This document shows, piece by piece, positions 9,573-18,498 of a stretch of 64,000 bases of DNA; positions within the stretch are counted from its first letter, which is position 1, and each line of letters begins with the position of its first letter. Below the pieces are notes generated by a model. It did no database searches and was not told the origin of the DNA. It saw nothing but the letters and a program-made list of their open reading frames with translations. The position numbers and the translations under genes were made by a program. The DNA comes from Afipia sp. (GTDB taxonomy: Bacteria; Pseudomonadota; Alphaproteobacteria; Rhizobiales; Xanthobacteraceae), in contig JANINQ010000018.1 in assembly GCA_024508675.1 (NCBI GenBank), positions 52,308 through 116,307 on the forward strand, given 5' to 3'.

Positions 9573-10586
9573 ATGGCGACGATGAACATGATCCAGGCGA
9601 TCAATTCCGCGCTCGATGTGATGCTTGGCCGCGATCCCGATGTGCTGATTTTCGGCGAGGATGTTGGTTACTTCGGCGGCGTGTTTCGCGCGACAGATGG
9701 CCTGATGGCCAAGCACGGCCTGACCCGTTGCTTCGATACGCCGATCTCGGAAGGCGGAATTGTCGGAACGGCGATCGGAATGGGCGCGTATGGCCTGAGG
9801 CCGGTCGTCGAGATTCAGTTCGCTGATTATATTTTGCCGGCCTACGATCAACTGGTCTCGGAAGCTGCGCGATTGCGCTATCGCTCTGCCGGGCAATTCT
9901 GGGCGCCGATCACGGTGCGTTCACCGTATGGCGGCGGCATTTTCGGCGGGCAGACCCATAGTTCCAGCCCCGAGGCGATCTTTGCCCATGTCTCCGGGCT
10001 CAAGACGGTTATCCCCTCAACTCCCTACGACGCGAAGGGGCTCTTGATCGCGGCGATCGAGGATGACGATCCGGTCATCTTTCTTGAGCCCAAGAGAATT
10101 TATAATGGACCCTTCGACGGCCGGCATGGTCAGCCTGTGCAGCCGTGGTCCGCTCATGCCGCCAGCGAAGTGCCGACCGACTATTTCAAGATACCTCTTG
10201 GAAAAGCGGCCATTGCGCGTGAAGGCTCGGCCGTCACCGTGCTTGCCTACGGAACGATGGTTCATGTCGCGCTTGCCGCGGTTGAGGACAGCGGGATCGA
10301 TGCGGAGGTCGTCGATCTGCGCAGCATCGTCCCTCTGGATATTGAAACCATTGTTGCGTCGGTCAAGAAGACCCGTCGATGCGTCATCGTTCATGAGGCG
10401 TCACGTTTCGGAGGCTTTGGCGGCGAACTTTCATCCCTGCTGCAGGAGCGGTGTTTTTATCATCTCGAAGCGCCCATCGAGCGTGTCGCCGGGTGGGATA
10501 CGCCTTATCCGCATGCCTTTGAATGGGATTACTTCCCCGGCGCCTCGCGGGTTGTGACGGCAATGCAGCGCGCGATTGAGAGCTGA
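9573..10586 (+). CDS. bkdA2: Branched-chain 2-oxoacid dehydrogenase E1 beta subunit
   Basis: This 337-residue transketolase-like beta subunit has the N-terminal pyrimidine-binding domain (GEDVGYFGGVFRATDGL, then EIQFADYILPAYDQL) and the C-terminal transketolase domain (RCVIVHEASRFGGFGGEL). It completes the alpha2beta2 E1 heterotetramer. It lies between E1 alpha and E2 with gaps of 3 nt on each side, so the genes are surely cotranscribed. YGGGIFGGQTHSSSPEAIFA is the segment at the active-site interface. Length and order match the bkd operons of proteobacteria. Confidence 0.94.
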   Translation: MATMNMIQAINSALDVMLGRDPDVLIFGEDVGYFGGVFRATDGLMAKHGLTRCFDTPISEGGIVGTAIGMGAYGLRPVVEIQFADYILPAYDQLVSEAARLRYRSAGQFWAPITVRSPYGGGIFGGQTHSSSPEAIFAHVSGLKTVIPSTPYDAKGLLIAAIEDDDPVIFLEPKRIYNGPFDGRHGQPVQPWSAHAASEVPTDYFKIPLGKAAIAREGSAVTVLAYGTMVHVALAAVEDSGIDAEVVDLRSIVPLDIETIVASVKKTRRCVIVHEASRFGGFGGELSSLLQERCFYHLEAPIERVAGWDTPYPHAFEWDYFPGASRVVTAMQRAIES

Positions 10587-10589
10587 GAC

Positions 10590-11882
10590 ATGGAAAATTA
10601 CACTTTTCGTTTGCCCGATGTTGGCGAGGGCGTGGCTGAGGCTGAAATTGTCGCCTGGCATGTGAAGATCGGTGACCAGATTGATGAAGACCAGTTGATG
10701 GTCGATGTCATGACCGACAAGGCGACGGTCGAAATGACCACGCCTGTGGCGGGCCGCGTCATTGCGCTCCATGGCGAGATTGGACAACGCGTCCCGGTGG
10801 GCTCGGTTCTGATCGAGCTCGATACCAACCAGAATGGATCGGCGCCTGAAGCTGCGAAGGCGCCGCGAAATGAAGCGCCTGTGCCGGCGCCACCCGTTGC
10901 GGCGCCTGTCGTTGCCGCGCCACCTGCCGCATCTGTCAAGCCGGCCTCTTCAACCGGTCCCGTAAAATCTGAGCCGGTGCGGGCCGTTGCCACGCGTGCC
11001 CCGGACGATCTGCCGCTTGCCGCACCGGCGACGCGGAGGCGGGCCTATGAACTCGGTGTGCCGCTGCAGTTTGTACCGGGAACAGGTCCGGGAGGGCGGA
11101 TCACCGCTGAAGACCTCGATGGGTATATCGCAAGCAGGTCTGCTGGCGCACCGGCGCAACAGCTTCGCGCCAAGCGTGAGGGCGTTACCGAAACCAAAAT
11201 CGTCGGCCTGCGCCGCAAGATTGCCGAGAACATGCAGGTCTCCAAGCGCCGGATTCCTCATTTCACTTACGTCGAGGAGTTCGATCTGACCGAACTCGAG
11301 AGGCTGCGCCGGGAGGTGAATGCAGAGGGCCGGACGGATCGTCCGAAGCTGACCTTGCTGCCGTTTTTCATGCGTGCGCTTGTCAGCCTTGTTGCCGACT
11401 TCCCGCAGGTCAACGCCCGCTATGACGACGAGGCCAGCGTTCTGCGGACATATGAAGGCCTCCACGTCGGTATTGCCACCCAGACACCGGGAGGATTGAT
11501 GGTGCCGGTTGTGCATCATGTTGAATCTCTCGGGCTGTTCGAGTGTGCGGGTGAGCTCGCGCGCGTTACTAAGGCCGCGCGCGAAGGCAAGGCCACCCGT
11601 GACGAACTGACAGGCTCGACGATTACGCTGACCAGTTTGGGCGCATTGGGTGGTGTGTCGGCGACGCCGGTGATCAATTATCCGGAAGTGGCGATTATCG
11701 GTCCCAACAAGCTCGTTGAGCGACCGGTCGTCGTGAATGGCCAGGTTACGATCCGGACGATGATGAACCTGTCTGCATCGTTCGATCATCGCATCGTTGA
11801 TGGCTACGATGCTGCCAGATTCATTCAGGCTTTGAAGCGTCTGATCGAACAGCCCGCCTTGCTGTTTATGGATCGTGCGTGA
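10590..11882 (+). CDS. bkdB: Branched-chain 2-oxoacid dehydrogenase E2 (dihydrolipoyl acyltransferase)
   Basis: The 430-residue E2 core protein has a single lipoyl domain at about residues 4-78 with lipoylated Lys44 in MTDKATVEM, an Ala/Pro-rich linker at about 90-140, a peripheral subunit-binding domain at about 143-180 (ATRRRAYELGVPLQ then GPGGRITAEDL), and a C-terminal catalytic domain ending with the active-site DHRIVDG motif. It moves the acyl group from lipoamide to CoA. The stop codon overlaps the E3 start by one base, giving translational coupling. Confidence 0.94.
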   Translation: MENYTFRLPDVGEGVAEAEIVAWHVKIGDQIDEDQLMVDVMTDKATVEMTTPVAGRVIALHGEIGQRVPVGSVLIELDTNQNGSAPEAAKAPRNEAPVPAPPVAAPVVAAPPAASVKPASSTGPVKSEPVRAVATRAPDDLPLAAPATRRRAYELGVPLQFVPGTGPGGRITAEDLDGYIASRSAGAPAQQLRAKREGVTETKIVGLRRKIAENMQVSKRRIPHFTYVEEFDLTELERLRREVNAEGRTDRPKLTLLPFFMRALVSLVADFPQVNARYDDEASVLRTYEGLHVGIATQTPGGLMVPVVHHVESLGLFECAGELARVTKAAREGKATRDELTGSTITLTSLGALGGVSATPVINYPEVAIIGPNKLVERPVVVNGQVTIRTMMNLSASFDHRIVDGYDAARFIQALKRLIEQPALLFMDRA

Positions 11883-13276
11883 TGGAGACCATCAAGACCA
11901 AGGTTCTCGTCGTCGGGGGTGGCCCCGGTGGTTATGTTGCGGCGATCCGCTGCGGCCAGCTCGGTCTCGATACCGTGCTTGTGGAAAAGGAACGGCTGGG
12001 CGGTACCTGCCTGATCCGCGGCTGCATTCCATCCAAGGCGCTTATTCACGCCGCTGGTCAGTTCGAGGCCATGGCGCGGGTGGCAGAAGGCAGCCGCTTT
12101 GGCATCAGTCTGGCGAGCCCGCCGCAACTCGACTTCGCCGGCACCGTCCGCTGGAAGGAAAGTATCGTCAACCAGCTGAATAGCGGTGTGGCAGGCTTGC
12201 TGAAACGCGCCAAAGTAAAGGTTGTGCAGGGATGGGCGACATTCTCCGATGCCAAGACGTGCCGGGTGACTGCCGCGGACACGGATGTCGTCATCACGGC
12301 GGAGCATGTCATTCTTGCCAACGGATCTGTGCCGGTGGAACTGCCGTTCCTGCCATTCGGCGGCCCGGTTATATCCTCGACCGAAGCGCTGTCACTGCCC
12401 GAGCTTCCAAAGTCTCTGGTGGTCGTGGGCGGCGGCTATATCGGACTCGAGCTTGGCATTGCGTTTCGCAAACTTGGTTCCGAAGTTGCCGTCGTCGAAA
12501 CGCAGCAGCAAATCCTGCCGCTGTATGACGAACAGCTGGTCGATCCCGTGCGGCGCTGGCTCAAGCGCAATCACGTCACCACGCATCTTGGAGCGAAGGC
12601 AGTCGGGCTCGGCGAGGGCGGAGCAGGACTTGTCATTGAAACAGAGTCCCGGGAACGGGTGATGTTACAGGCTGACAGGATTCTCGTGTCCGTCGGCCGT
12701 CGTCCGGCGGTGGATGGCTGGGGCCTCGAACACATGGCGGTGGCGATGGATGGCCGGTTCGTCCGTGTCGATGACCGCTGTGCTACCTCGATGAAGAATG
12801 TCTGGGCGATCGGCGATCTCGTCGGCGAGCCGATGCTGGCGCACAAGGCATCAGCGCAAGGTGAAATGGTTGCGGAAATCATCGCCGGCCATCGCCGGCG
12901 TTTCGATCCCATTGCGATCCCTGCGGTCTGTTTCACGGAGCCGGAGATTGTCAGTGTCGAGGGTGCGGCAGGGACGGATTTGGGTGACACGATTGTGGCG
13001 ACATTTCCATTTCAGGCGAACGGCCGGGCCTTGTCGATGGATGGCGTTGAGGACGGAGGTTTTGTGCGTGTTGTTGCGCGCAAGGGCGATCATCGCATCC
13101 TGAAGATCCAGGCTGTTGGTTCTCACGTCTCGGAACTGGCGGGTGAATTCACTCAGGCCATGGAGATGGGGGCTGTTCTGGAAGACATCGCGGGCACCAT
13201 TCATGCTCACCCCACGTTAGGCGAGGCATTTCACGAGGCGGCGATGAAAGGGTTGGGGCAAGCGATTCATATCTAG
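11882..13276 (+). CDS. lpdV: Dihydrolipoamide dehydrogenase (E3) of the bkd complex
   Basis: This 464-residue FAD flavoprotein reoxidises the E2 dihydrolipoyl groups with NAD. It shows the FAD motif VGGGPGGYVAAI, the redox disulfide Cys43/Cys48 in GGTCLIRGCIPSKALI, the second dinucleotide motif VVGGGYIGLELG, and the C-terminal catalytic His-Glu in HAHPTLGEAFHEA. The ATG at 11882 overlaps the E2 stop (TGATG), so it is preferred over the GTG three bases earlier. A dedicated E3 at the end of a bkd operon is the LpdV arrangement. Confidence 0.93.
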   Translation: METIKTKVLVVGGGPGGYVAAIRCGQLGLDTVLVEKERLGGTCLIRGCIPSKALIHAAGQFEAMARVAEGSRFGISLASPPQLDFAGTVRWKESIVNQLNSGVAGLLKRAKVKVVQGWATFSDAKTCRVTAADTDVVITAEHVILANGSVPVELPFLPFGGPVISSTEALSLPELPKSLVVVGGGYIGLELGIAFRKLGSEVAVVETQQQILPLYDEQLVDPVRRWLKRNHVTTHLGAKAVGLGEGGAGLVIETESRERVMLQADRILVSVGRRPAVDGWGLEHMAVAMDGRFVRVDDRCATSMKNVWAIGDLVGEPMLAHKASAQGEMVAEIIAGHRRRFDPIAIPAVCFTEPEIVSVEGAAGTDLGDTIVATFPFQANGRALSMDGVEDGGFVRVVARKGDHRILKIQAVGSHVSELAGEFTQAMEMGAVLEDIAGTIHAHPTLGEAFHEAAMKGLGQAIHI

Positions 13277-13586
13277 CTTTGAAATGGAAGGCTCCGACAC
13301 GTTGATGTCGAGCTCGAGTCGATTTCTCGATTTGAACTTGCCTTGGGTCGCGACGAGTTTTGATTCATTGATATCTGATTTTGGAATTATCTGTATTCTC
13401 AAAACTTTCACATCGTCATAGAGAGCGGTCCGAAACGTCAGGTGCTGTAACGTAGTTATTTTTCGTGAACCATCATGACGCGAACGGGGATTCTGTAGTG
13501 CGGCGCTAGCCGCGATCATGCTCGCCAAAAAAGAAAACAAAAAAGGGTGAGCCGCAATATTGCCAACTCTATTCTGGGGGGATGCG
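13277..13586. other. 310-nt gap between lpdV and the TRAP operon
   Basis: No gene is seen. The middle is AT-rich and contains a GAAT-N7-ATTC dyad at 13384-13398, listed separately. Presumably it holds the end of the bkd transcript and the TRAP promoter; no convincing terminator hairpin was found. Confidence 0.4.
13384..13398. promoter_or_regulatory. Dyad GAAT-N7-ATTC upstream of the TRAP genes
   Basis: GAATTATCTGTATTC fits the loose T-N11-A dyad shape bound by LysR-type regulators and lies about 190 nt before the DctQ-type start. The arms are only 4 bp, so chance is possible. Confidence 0.22.
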
Positions 13587-14123
13587 TTGGACATCGTAAA
13601 ACTGACGCGCGTTGCTGACGGGATCAGCGATGTTGCGGGTTACATCGCGAAATGGCTGGTGCTGCTGGCGTGCCTTGTGAGCGCAGGCAATGCCGTGGTG
13701 CGTTATCTCATCAGCTTCAGCTCGAACGGTCTGCTGGAGATCCAGTGGTACATGTTCGGTGGCATCGTGCTTCTCGGCGCCGCGCAGACCCTGCGCCTGA
13801 ACGAACACGTCCGCGTCGATCTTCTGTATTCGTGGGTCTCGGATCGGACGCGGCTGTGGATCGACATCTTCGGCTTCACGATCTTTCTGCTGCCGGTGAT
13901 GGGCTATCTGACTTACCTGACGCTGCCGTTCTTTCTCCAGTCGTTTGAATCGAAAGAGATGTCGATGAACGCGGGCGGCCTGATCCTGTGGCCGGCCAAG
14001 GCCCTGCTGCCCGCCGGCTTCATCCTGCTTTTTATTCAGGGGCTCGCCGAGCTTGCCAAGCGCATCGCGGCGATAACCGGTGCGATTCGTATCGACACGC
14101 ACTACGAAGCTCCCCTGCAGTAA
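13587..14123 (+). CDS. TRAP transporter small permease subunit (DctQ type)
   Basis: This small integral membrane protein has about 178 residues and four hydrophobic segments: WLVLLACLVSAGNAVV, WYMFGGIVLLGAAQTL, IFGFTIFLLPVMGYL and ALLPAGFILLFIQGL. It is the usual DctQ size and pattern. The start is taken as the TTG at 13587, 6 nt after a run of six Gs; a TTG at 13560 would add nine residues and cannot be excluded. DctQ subunits pair with the DctM channel and are needed for binding-protein-dependent, sodium-coupled uptake. DctM begins 29 nt after its stop. Confidence 0.85.
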   Translation: MDIVKLTRVADGISDVAGYIAKWLVLLACLVSAGNAVVRYLISFSSNGLLEIQWYMFGGIVLLGAAQTLRLNEHVRVDLLYSWVSDRTRLWIDIFGFTIFLLPVMGYLTYLTLPFFLQSFESKEMSMNAGGLILWPAKALLPAGFILLFIQGLAELAKRIAAITGAIRIDTHYEAPLQ

Positions 14124-14152
14124 CAACCGAACGTTTGAGACGGATTTAACTG

Positions 14153-15568
14153 ATGTTTTCGCACGGCGTATTTCCCCCGCTGATGTTCGGGACTATGATC
14201 CTGTTCATGCTGATCGGGTTTCCGGTCGCATTCTCCCTGGCTGCGGTCGGCCTGTTCTTCGGCATTCTCGGGATCAACACCGGACACTTCGATCCGTCGT
14301 TCCTGCAGGCTCTGCCGTTCCGCTTCTACGGAATCATTTCCAACGACCTGCTGCTGTCGATCCCCTTCTTCACCTTCATGGGCGCGATCCTCGAGCGTTG
14401 CGGCCTTGCCGAAGACCTGCTTGAAGGCACCGGCCAGCTGTTCGGGAAGATTCCCGGCGGCCTCGCCTACGCGGTGATCGTCGTCGGCGCCATTCTCGGC
14501 GCTATCACCGGAACGGTCGCAGCGTCCGTCATCGCCATGGGCGTGATCTCTCTGCCGATCATGATCCGCTACGGCTATGATATGCGGCTCGCCACCGGCG
14601 TCATCGCCGCATCCGGCACCATCACACAACTGATCCCGCCATCCCTGGTGCTGATCGTGCTGGCCGATCAACTCGGCCGCTCCGTCGGCGACATGTATCT
14701 CGGCGCGATCGGACCTTCGATCCTGCAGGTTGCGATCTTCCTGCTCTACATCGTCGGCGTGTCGATCCTGCAGCCGCAGAAGATGCCGCCTATTCCTGAA
14801 TCCGCGCGCGAGAAGATGGACTGGAAGCTCGTCAGCCGCGTGCTGTGGGGCATGATCCCGTCGATCGTCCTGATCTTCCTGGTGCTCGGCACCATCGGGC
14901 TTGGTCTTGCAACCCCGACCGAGGCCGGCGCCATGGGCGCGGTGGGCGCCATGGTGCTCGCCGCGATGCATCGTCGCCTGACATGGCCGCTGGTCGAGCA
15001 GGCCATGACCTCCACCATGCGCCTGACGTCGATGGTGGTGTTCATCCTGATCGGCTCGACCTGCTTCAGCCTTGTGTTCCAGGGCATGGACGGCGCGCGC
15101 TGGATCGAGCACCTGCTGACCGGCTTGCCCGGCGGTGTCGTCGGCTTCCTGATCTTCGTGAACGTCTTCGTGTTCTTCCTGGCGTTCTTCCTCGACTTCT
15201 TCGAGATCGCCTTCATCATCATCCCGCTGCTTGCGCCGGTGGCGGCCAAGCTCGGTATCGATCTTGTGTGGTTCGGCGTCCTGCTCTGCGTCAACATGCA
15301 GACGTCGTTCATGCATCCGCCGTTCGGCTTCGCGCTGTTCTACCTGCGCGGCATCGCACCGCCGGAAGTGAAGAGCTCCGACATTTACTGGGGCGCGATG
15401 CCATGGGTGGCGATGCAGATCATCCTCGTCATTATCGTCATCTACTGGCCCGGCGCCGTCACCTACTGGATCGACAGCACAAAGGTCGACACAACAAACA
15501 TCAAAATCGAAATCCCGCAAATCGAGATGCAGAACAGCAATCCTATGCGATTGATGGAGCAACGCTGA
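14153..15568 (+). CDS. TRAP transporter large permease subunit (DctM type)
   Basis: This 471-residue, very hydrophobic protein of the IT superfamily has about a dozen membrane segments. Family features include the N-terminal GTMILFMLIGFPVAFSLA, then AYAVIVVGAILGAITGTVAA and DFFEIAFIIIPLLAPVAAKL near the C-terminal half. It forms the sodium-driven substrate channel. The binding-protein gene follows after 196 nt rather than directly, so expression of the two parts may be uncoupled. Substrate is inferred from the binding protein: 2-oxoacids. Confidence 0.9.
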   Translation: MFSHGVFPPLMFGTMILFMLIGFPVAFSLAAVGLFFGILGINTGHFDPSFLQALPFRFYGIISNDLLLSIPFFTFMGAILERCGLAEDLLEGTGQLFGKIPGGLAYAVIVVGAILGAITGTVAASVIAMGVISLPIMIRYGYDMRLATGVIAASGTITQLIPPSLVLIVLADQLGRSVGDMYLGAIGPSILQVAIFLLYIVGVSILQPQKMPPIPESAREKMDWKLVSRVLWGMIPSIVLIFLVLGTIGLGLATPTEAGAMGAVGAMVLAAMHRRLTWPLVEQAMTSTMRLTSMVVFILIGSTCFSLVFQGMDGARWIEHLLTGLPGGVVGFLIFVNVFVFFLAFFLDFFEIAFIIIPLLAPVAAKLGIDLVWFGVLLCVNMQTSFMHPPFGFALFYLRGIAPPEVKSSDIYWGAMPWVAMQIILVIIVIYWPGAVTYWIDSTKVDTTNIKIEIPQIEMQNSNPMRLMEQR

Positions 15569-15667
15569 TTGTTTGAGAGCAAGAACGCATTTTCGATTTG
15601 GTGAGCGAGCGATCAATAACGGATGCAGCCACGAGATCATTCCGAATAAGTGAAGTCTGAGTTCAAA

Positions 15668-15680
15668 AGTATTCGATACT
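15668..15680. promoter_or_regulatory. Palindrome AGTATTCGATACT before the TRAP binding-protein gene
   Basis: AGTAT and ATACT arms flank TCG, 84 nt before the binding-protein start in the 196-nt gap after dctM. It suggests an operator for a separate promoter of the binding protein, which is normally needed in excess over the permease. Confidence 0.3.
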
Positions 15681-15764
15681 AAACGGGTTTTCGAGTTGCT
15701 ACTGCTCAATTCAAACCAAAAATCCCGTTTCCGGGAACGTCTTACACATAACATTGGGGGGAAC

Positions 15765-16871
15765 ATGTCTGGTATCAAAATGAAGCGTCGTGATTTCTTG
15801 AAGGTGAGTGCAGCCGCGGCGGCGACAACTGCGGTCGCTTCGCCGGCCATTGCCCAGTCTTCGCCAGAAGTGAAGTGGCGCCTCGCGTCCAGCTTCCCGA
15901 AGTCTCTCGACACCATCTATGGCGGCGCCGAGCAGCTTGCGAAGTACGTCGCGGAAATGACTGACAACAAATTCCAGATTCAGGTGTTTGCTGCTGGCGA
16001 ACTCGTTCCCGGCCTGCAGGCGTTGGATGCGACGTCGAACGGCACCGTCGAAATCAGCCACACCGTGTCCTACTACTATGTCGGCAAGGACCCGACTTTC
16101 GCGGTCTTTTCATCGGTGCCATTCGGCCTGAACACCCGCATGCAGAATTCGTGGCTCGATCAGGGCGGCGGCAATGAGCTTGCTAACGCGTTTTACAAGA
16201 AATACGGCGTGCTCGGCCTGCCTTGCGGCAACACCGGCACCCAGATGGGCGGCTGGTTTCGCAAGGAGATCAAAACTGTTGCCGATCTTCAGGGTCTGAA
16301 GATGCGTATCGGCGGCATCGCGGGTCAGGTGCTGGCCAAGGTCGGTGTCGTGCCGCAGCAGCTCGCCGGCGGTGACATCTATCCATCGCTGGAAAAGGGC
16401 ACCATCGACGCGGCCGAATGGGTCGGCCCCTACGATGACGAAAAGCTCGGTTTCCAGAAGGTCGCGAAATATTACTACTACCCAGGCTTCTGGGAAGGCG
16501 GACCGACGATTCACGCCTTCGTCAACCTCGAGAAATTCAACGCGCTGCCGAAGAACTATCAGGCGATCCTGACCAACGCAGCGGCGCACGCCAACGGCTG
16601 GCTCCCCGCGCGATATGACATGCAGAACCCTGCCGCATTGAAGCGTCTGGTGGCCAGCGGTGCCCAGCTTCGCCCGTTCACCGTCGAAGTGCTGGACGCC
16701 TGCCTCAAGGCAACCAACGAGCTATGGGCTGAAATCTCCGCCAAGAACGCCGACTTCAAGAAGGTGATCGAGGCGATGCAGGCCTACCGTGCAGACCAGT
16801 ATCTGTGGTGGCAGGTTGCCGAATACACCAACGACAGCTTCATGATCCGTTCGCGGTCTCGCAATCAGTAA
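15765..16871 (+). CDS. TRAP transporter periplasmic 2-oxoacid-binding protein (TakP-like)
   Basis: This 368-residue DctP-family binding protein carries a twin-arginine signal (Arg8-Arg9 in MKRRDFLK, Ala-rich core, cleavage near AIA-Q at about residue 30). The segments GNTGTQMGGWFRKEIKT, LKMRIGGIAGQVLAKVGVVP, GGDIYPSLEKGTIDAAEWVG and PYDDEKLGF are hallmarks of the TakP branch, whose studied member binds pyruvate and longer 2-oxoacids. The ATG at 15765 has a six-G ribosome site just upstream. Placed directly after the branched-chain 2-oxoacid dehydrogenase operon, it likely imports the substrates of that enzyme. Confidence 0.88.
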   Translation: MSGIKMKRRDFLKVSAAAAATTAVASPAIAQSSPEVKWRLASSFPKSLDTIYGGAEQLAKYVAEMTDNKFQIQVFAAGELVPGLQALDATSNGTVEISHTVSYYYVGKDPTFAVFSSVPFGLNTRMQNSWLDQGGGNELANAFYKKYGVLGLPCGNTGTQMGGWFRKEIKTVADLQGLKMRIGGIAGQVLAKVGVVPQQLAGGDIYPSLEKGTIDAAEWVGPYDDEKLGFQKVAKYYYYPGFWEGGPTIHAFVNLEKFNALPKNYQAILTNAAAHANGWLPARYDMQNPAALKRLVASGAQLRPFTVEVLDACLKATNELWAEISAKNADFKKVIEAMQAYRADQYLWWQVAEYTNDSFMIRSRSRNQ

Positions 16872-16957
16872 ATGGTACTGTAAGGGGAGGGCTGGTCCGG
16901 AGCTGGCGTTTCCGTTGCGTATCGCACAGGATGCCAGCATCCCGACTTGGATTTAAG

Positions 16958-16999
16958 CTTCAGGCAAGGGGAGCGCATGACCGCTCGTCTTGCCTGAAG
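16958..16999. terminator. Long hairpin between convergent genes
   Basis: CTTCAGGCAAG (16958-16968) pairs perfectly with CTTGCCTGAAG (16989-16999), and inside it GAGCG pairs with CGCTC around a 6-nt loop. It lies between the TRAP binding-protein gene and the convergent acetyltransferase. No T-run follows, so this is a probable bidirectional terminator or a folded 3-prime end. Confidence 0.5.
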
Positions 17000-17136
17000 T
17001 GACGATCTACCGCGCGTGAGAGCCGCAGTCAGAAGTTGTCATTGCCGCTGCAAGGGTGGCTCGCTTGAAATACTGCGCAAGCTCTTGAAAGTATCAGCGT
17101 CTCCGAATCTCTGCCGTTGGCAGGGCTTCGGCTTTC

Positions 17137-17631
17137 TCACAGCAATTTCTGCATATAAATGAGATCCAGCCAGCTCCCGAATTTTTGCCCGACTTGAGGA
17201 AGTCGCCCCACTTCCGCGAACCCAAAGGAGCCGTGAAGCGATATGGATGCAGCATTTGTTGAATCTATTGCTGCGACAACAGCGTGAGCCTCGATCTGCC
17301 GCGCTCTCTGTAGCAACACAGTCATCAGCGCTCTTCCGATACCCCGCCGATGCTGGGTGATATCGACAAAAACAGAATTCTCCTTTGTGCTTCTATATCC
17401 ATCCAACGGGCGGAAATCGGATAGGGCGGCGTATCCCAGAATCGCACCCTCTGCCTCGCAGACCAGGACGGGCAGATTCTTCGAAACCCTCGTGTGAATC
17501 CATTCTTCGCGACTCGCCAGGTCAGATGGTTGGTCCGACCATACTGCAGTTGTCTCGAGGACGGCTTGATTAAAGATCGGCAAGATCGCGGCAGCATCGG
17601 AAGGGGTAGCATCGCGAATTTGAAATGTCAT
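17137..17631 (-). CDS. GNAT acetyltransferase, phosphinothricin acetyltransferase-like
   Basis: The protein is a GNAT-fold N-acetyltransferase of about 164 residues in the PAT/MnaT branch: IRDATPSDAAAILPIFNQAV, then TAVWSDQPSDLASREEW, the acetyl-CoA loop QHRRGIGRALMTVLLQ, and the late SISLHGSFGFAEVGRLPQVG. The start MTFQIRD at 17631 is chosen; ATG at 17640 and longer forms up to 17763 add poorly conserved residues. Such enzymes acetylate glufosinate-like compounds, methionine sulfone or sulfoximine. The gene stands alone in a sparse region. Confidence 0.82.
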   Translation of the reverse strand: MTFQIRDATPSDAAAILPIFNQAVLETTAVWSDQPSDLASREEWIHTRVSKNLPVLVCEAEGAILGYAALSDFRPLDGYRSTKENSVFVDITQHRRGIGRALMTVLLQRARQIEAHAVVAAIDSTNAASISLHGSFGFAEVGRLPQVGQKFGSWLDLIYMQKLL

Positions 17632-17640
17632 TTGGTCCAT

Positions 17641-18128
17641 CTCGAATACGTGCTTTGGCCTGGTTCTGAACGTGCGCGAGGTGTGAGTAAGTATTCCCAC
17701 CGCGAAATGATGAGGTTGACGAAATCTCCCACATTGTAAGGACATATGTGAGCTTCCGACCATTGAGAAATGTCAATTCCTGAGTTTTGAATTTTGAAAG
17801 GGCAATAAATCAAGTCGGCAACTAAAATAGATGGCCTCGCCGTATTCGGTCATAACAGCCTTACTTGGATTCTTCACAGAATGGGCGATGAGAGCGGGGC
17901 GGCCGCTTTTGGTGCGTAACGCGCTGACATTCTCATTGAAGTGTCGAGGTAAGCCACTTGCTGGCGGTTCATCGCGCCAGCCTATGCCTAGAATCAGACT
18001 CTCGATCTATCTTGAAGGTCGACAGTCGCGAGGCCACCGAGTCGGTCGGGTCTATCCCGCCGGGCTCAAGCGTTCCTTCAAAATCAAGCCAGGCAAGTTT
18101 GCTTGGTATTCAGATTGGCATTTGCAGA
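17641..18128. other. Sparse region without a recognisable gene
   Basis: Short open frames occur here, for example 17831-18154 on the plus strand (107 codons), but their products show no family features, have unusual composition and no ribosome site. No repeat or mobile-element end was seen. It may be degraded DNA or a long regulatory gap. Confidence 0.35.
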
Positions 18129-18356
18129 ATGTTCTCTATCCCAAGACGACATAGTCACGTTGTATTCGGTGTGATCCAGTCGGGTTTGACGAGTCTCATA
18201 GCTGCCGCGATAGCGAGTTTTCCGATGATCTATAGCGGCGGATTTATGCGCAACTGGATCGGGTCCTGGCTGGTTTCCTGGAGTTTGATGCTGCCGGTGG
18301 TGCTATTTGCTGCACCTTTCATCCGTGAGCTGGCTTTTCGTCTTACCCGCGAGTAA
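18129..18356 (+). CDS. DUF2798 family small membrane protein
   Basis: This 75-residue protein has two hydrophobic segments (about residues 18-36, SLIAAAIASFPMIYSGGF, and 42-64, SWLVSWSLMLPVVLFAAPFI) joined by a short loop, then a basic tail RELAFRLTRE. This matches DUF2798 two-helix membrane proteins, function unknown. The frame remains open upstream to 17958, but the preceding 57 codons look non-coding; ATG at 18129 gives the normal family length. The ribosome site is weak. Confidence 0.6.
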   Translation: MFSIPRRHSHVVFGVIQSGLTSLIAAAIASFPMIYSGGFMRNWIGSWLVSWSLMLPVVLFAAPFIRELAFRLTRE

Positions 18357-18498
18357 TAAGCGGAGGCGGCACCGGCTGAAGCTGCGGTGATGAGGCAAGC
18401 ATCCCAACAGGCTGCTCAGCGTCGTGTGCGATGTAATTCGGCGCAATGCTGTTTAATACTAAGTGGCAGTTCGAGGTGGTTGCGCCGCAGATCTTCGC

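Noticed and set aside
14102..15916. 604-codon minus-strand frame opposite the TRAP permease and receptor genes
   Set aside because: Its composition is dominated by His, Asp, Glu, Gln and Arg, it matches no family and it lies exactly antisense to two strongly recognisable TRAP genes. It is a shadow of their GC-rich codon use.
17831..18154. 107-codon plus-strand frame
   Set aside because: It has no family features or ribosome site and overlaps the better supported DUF2798 gene in another frame.
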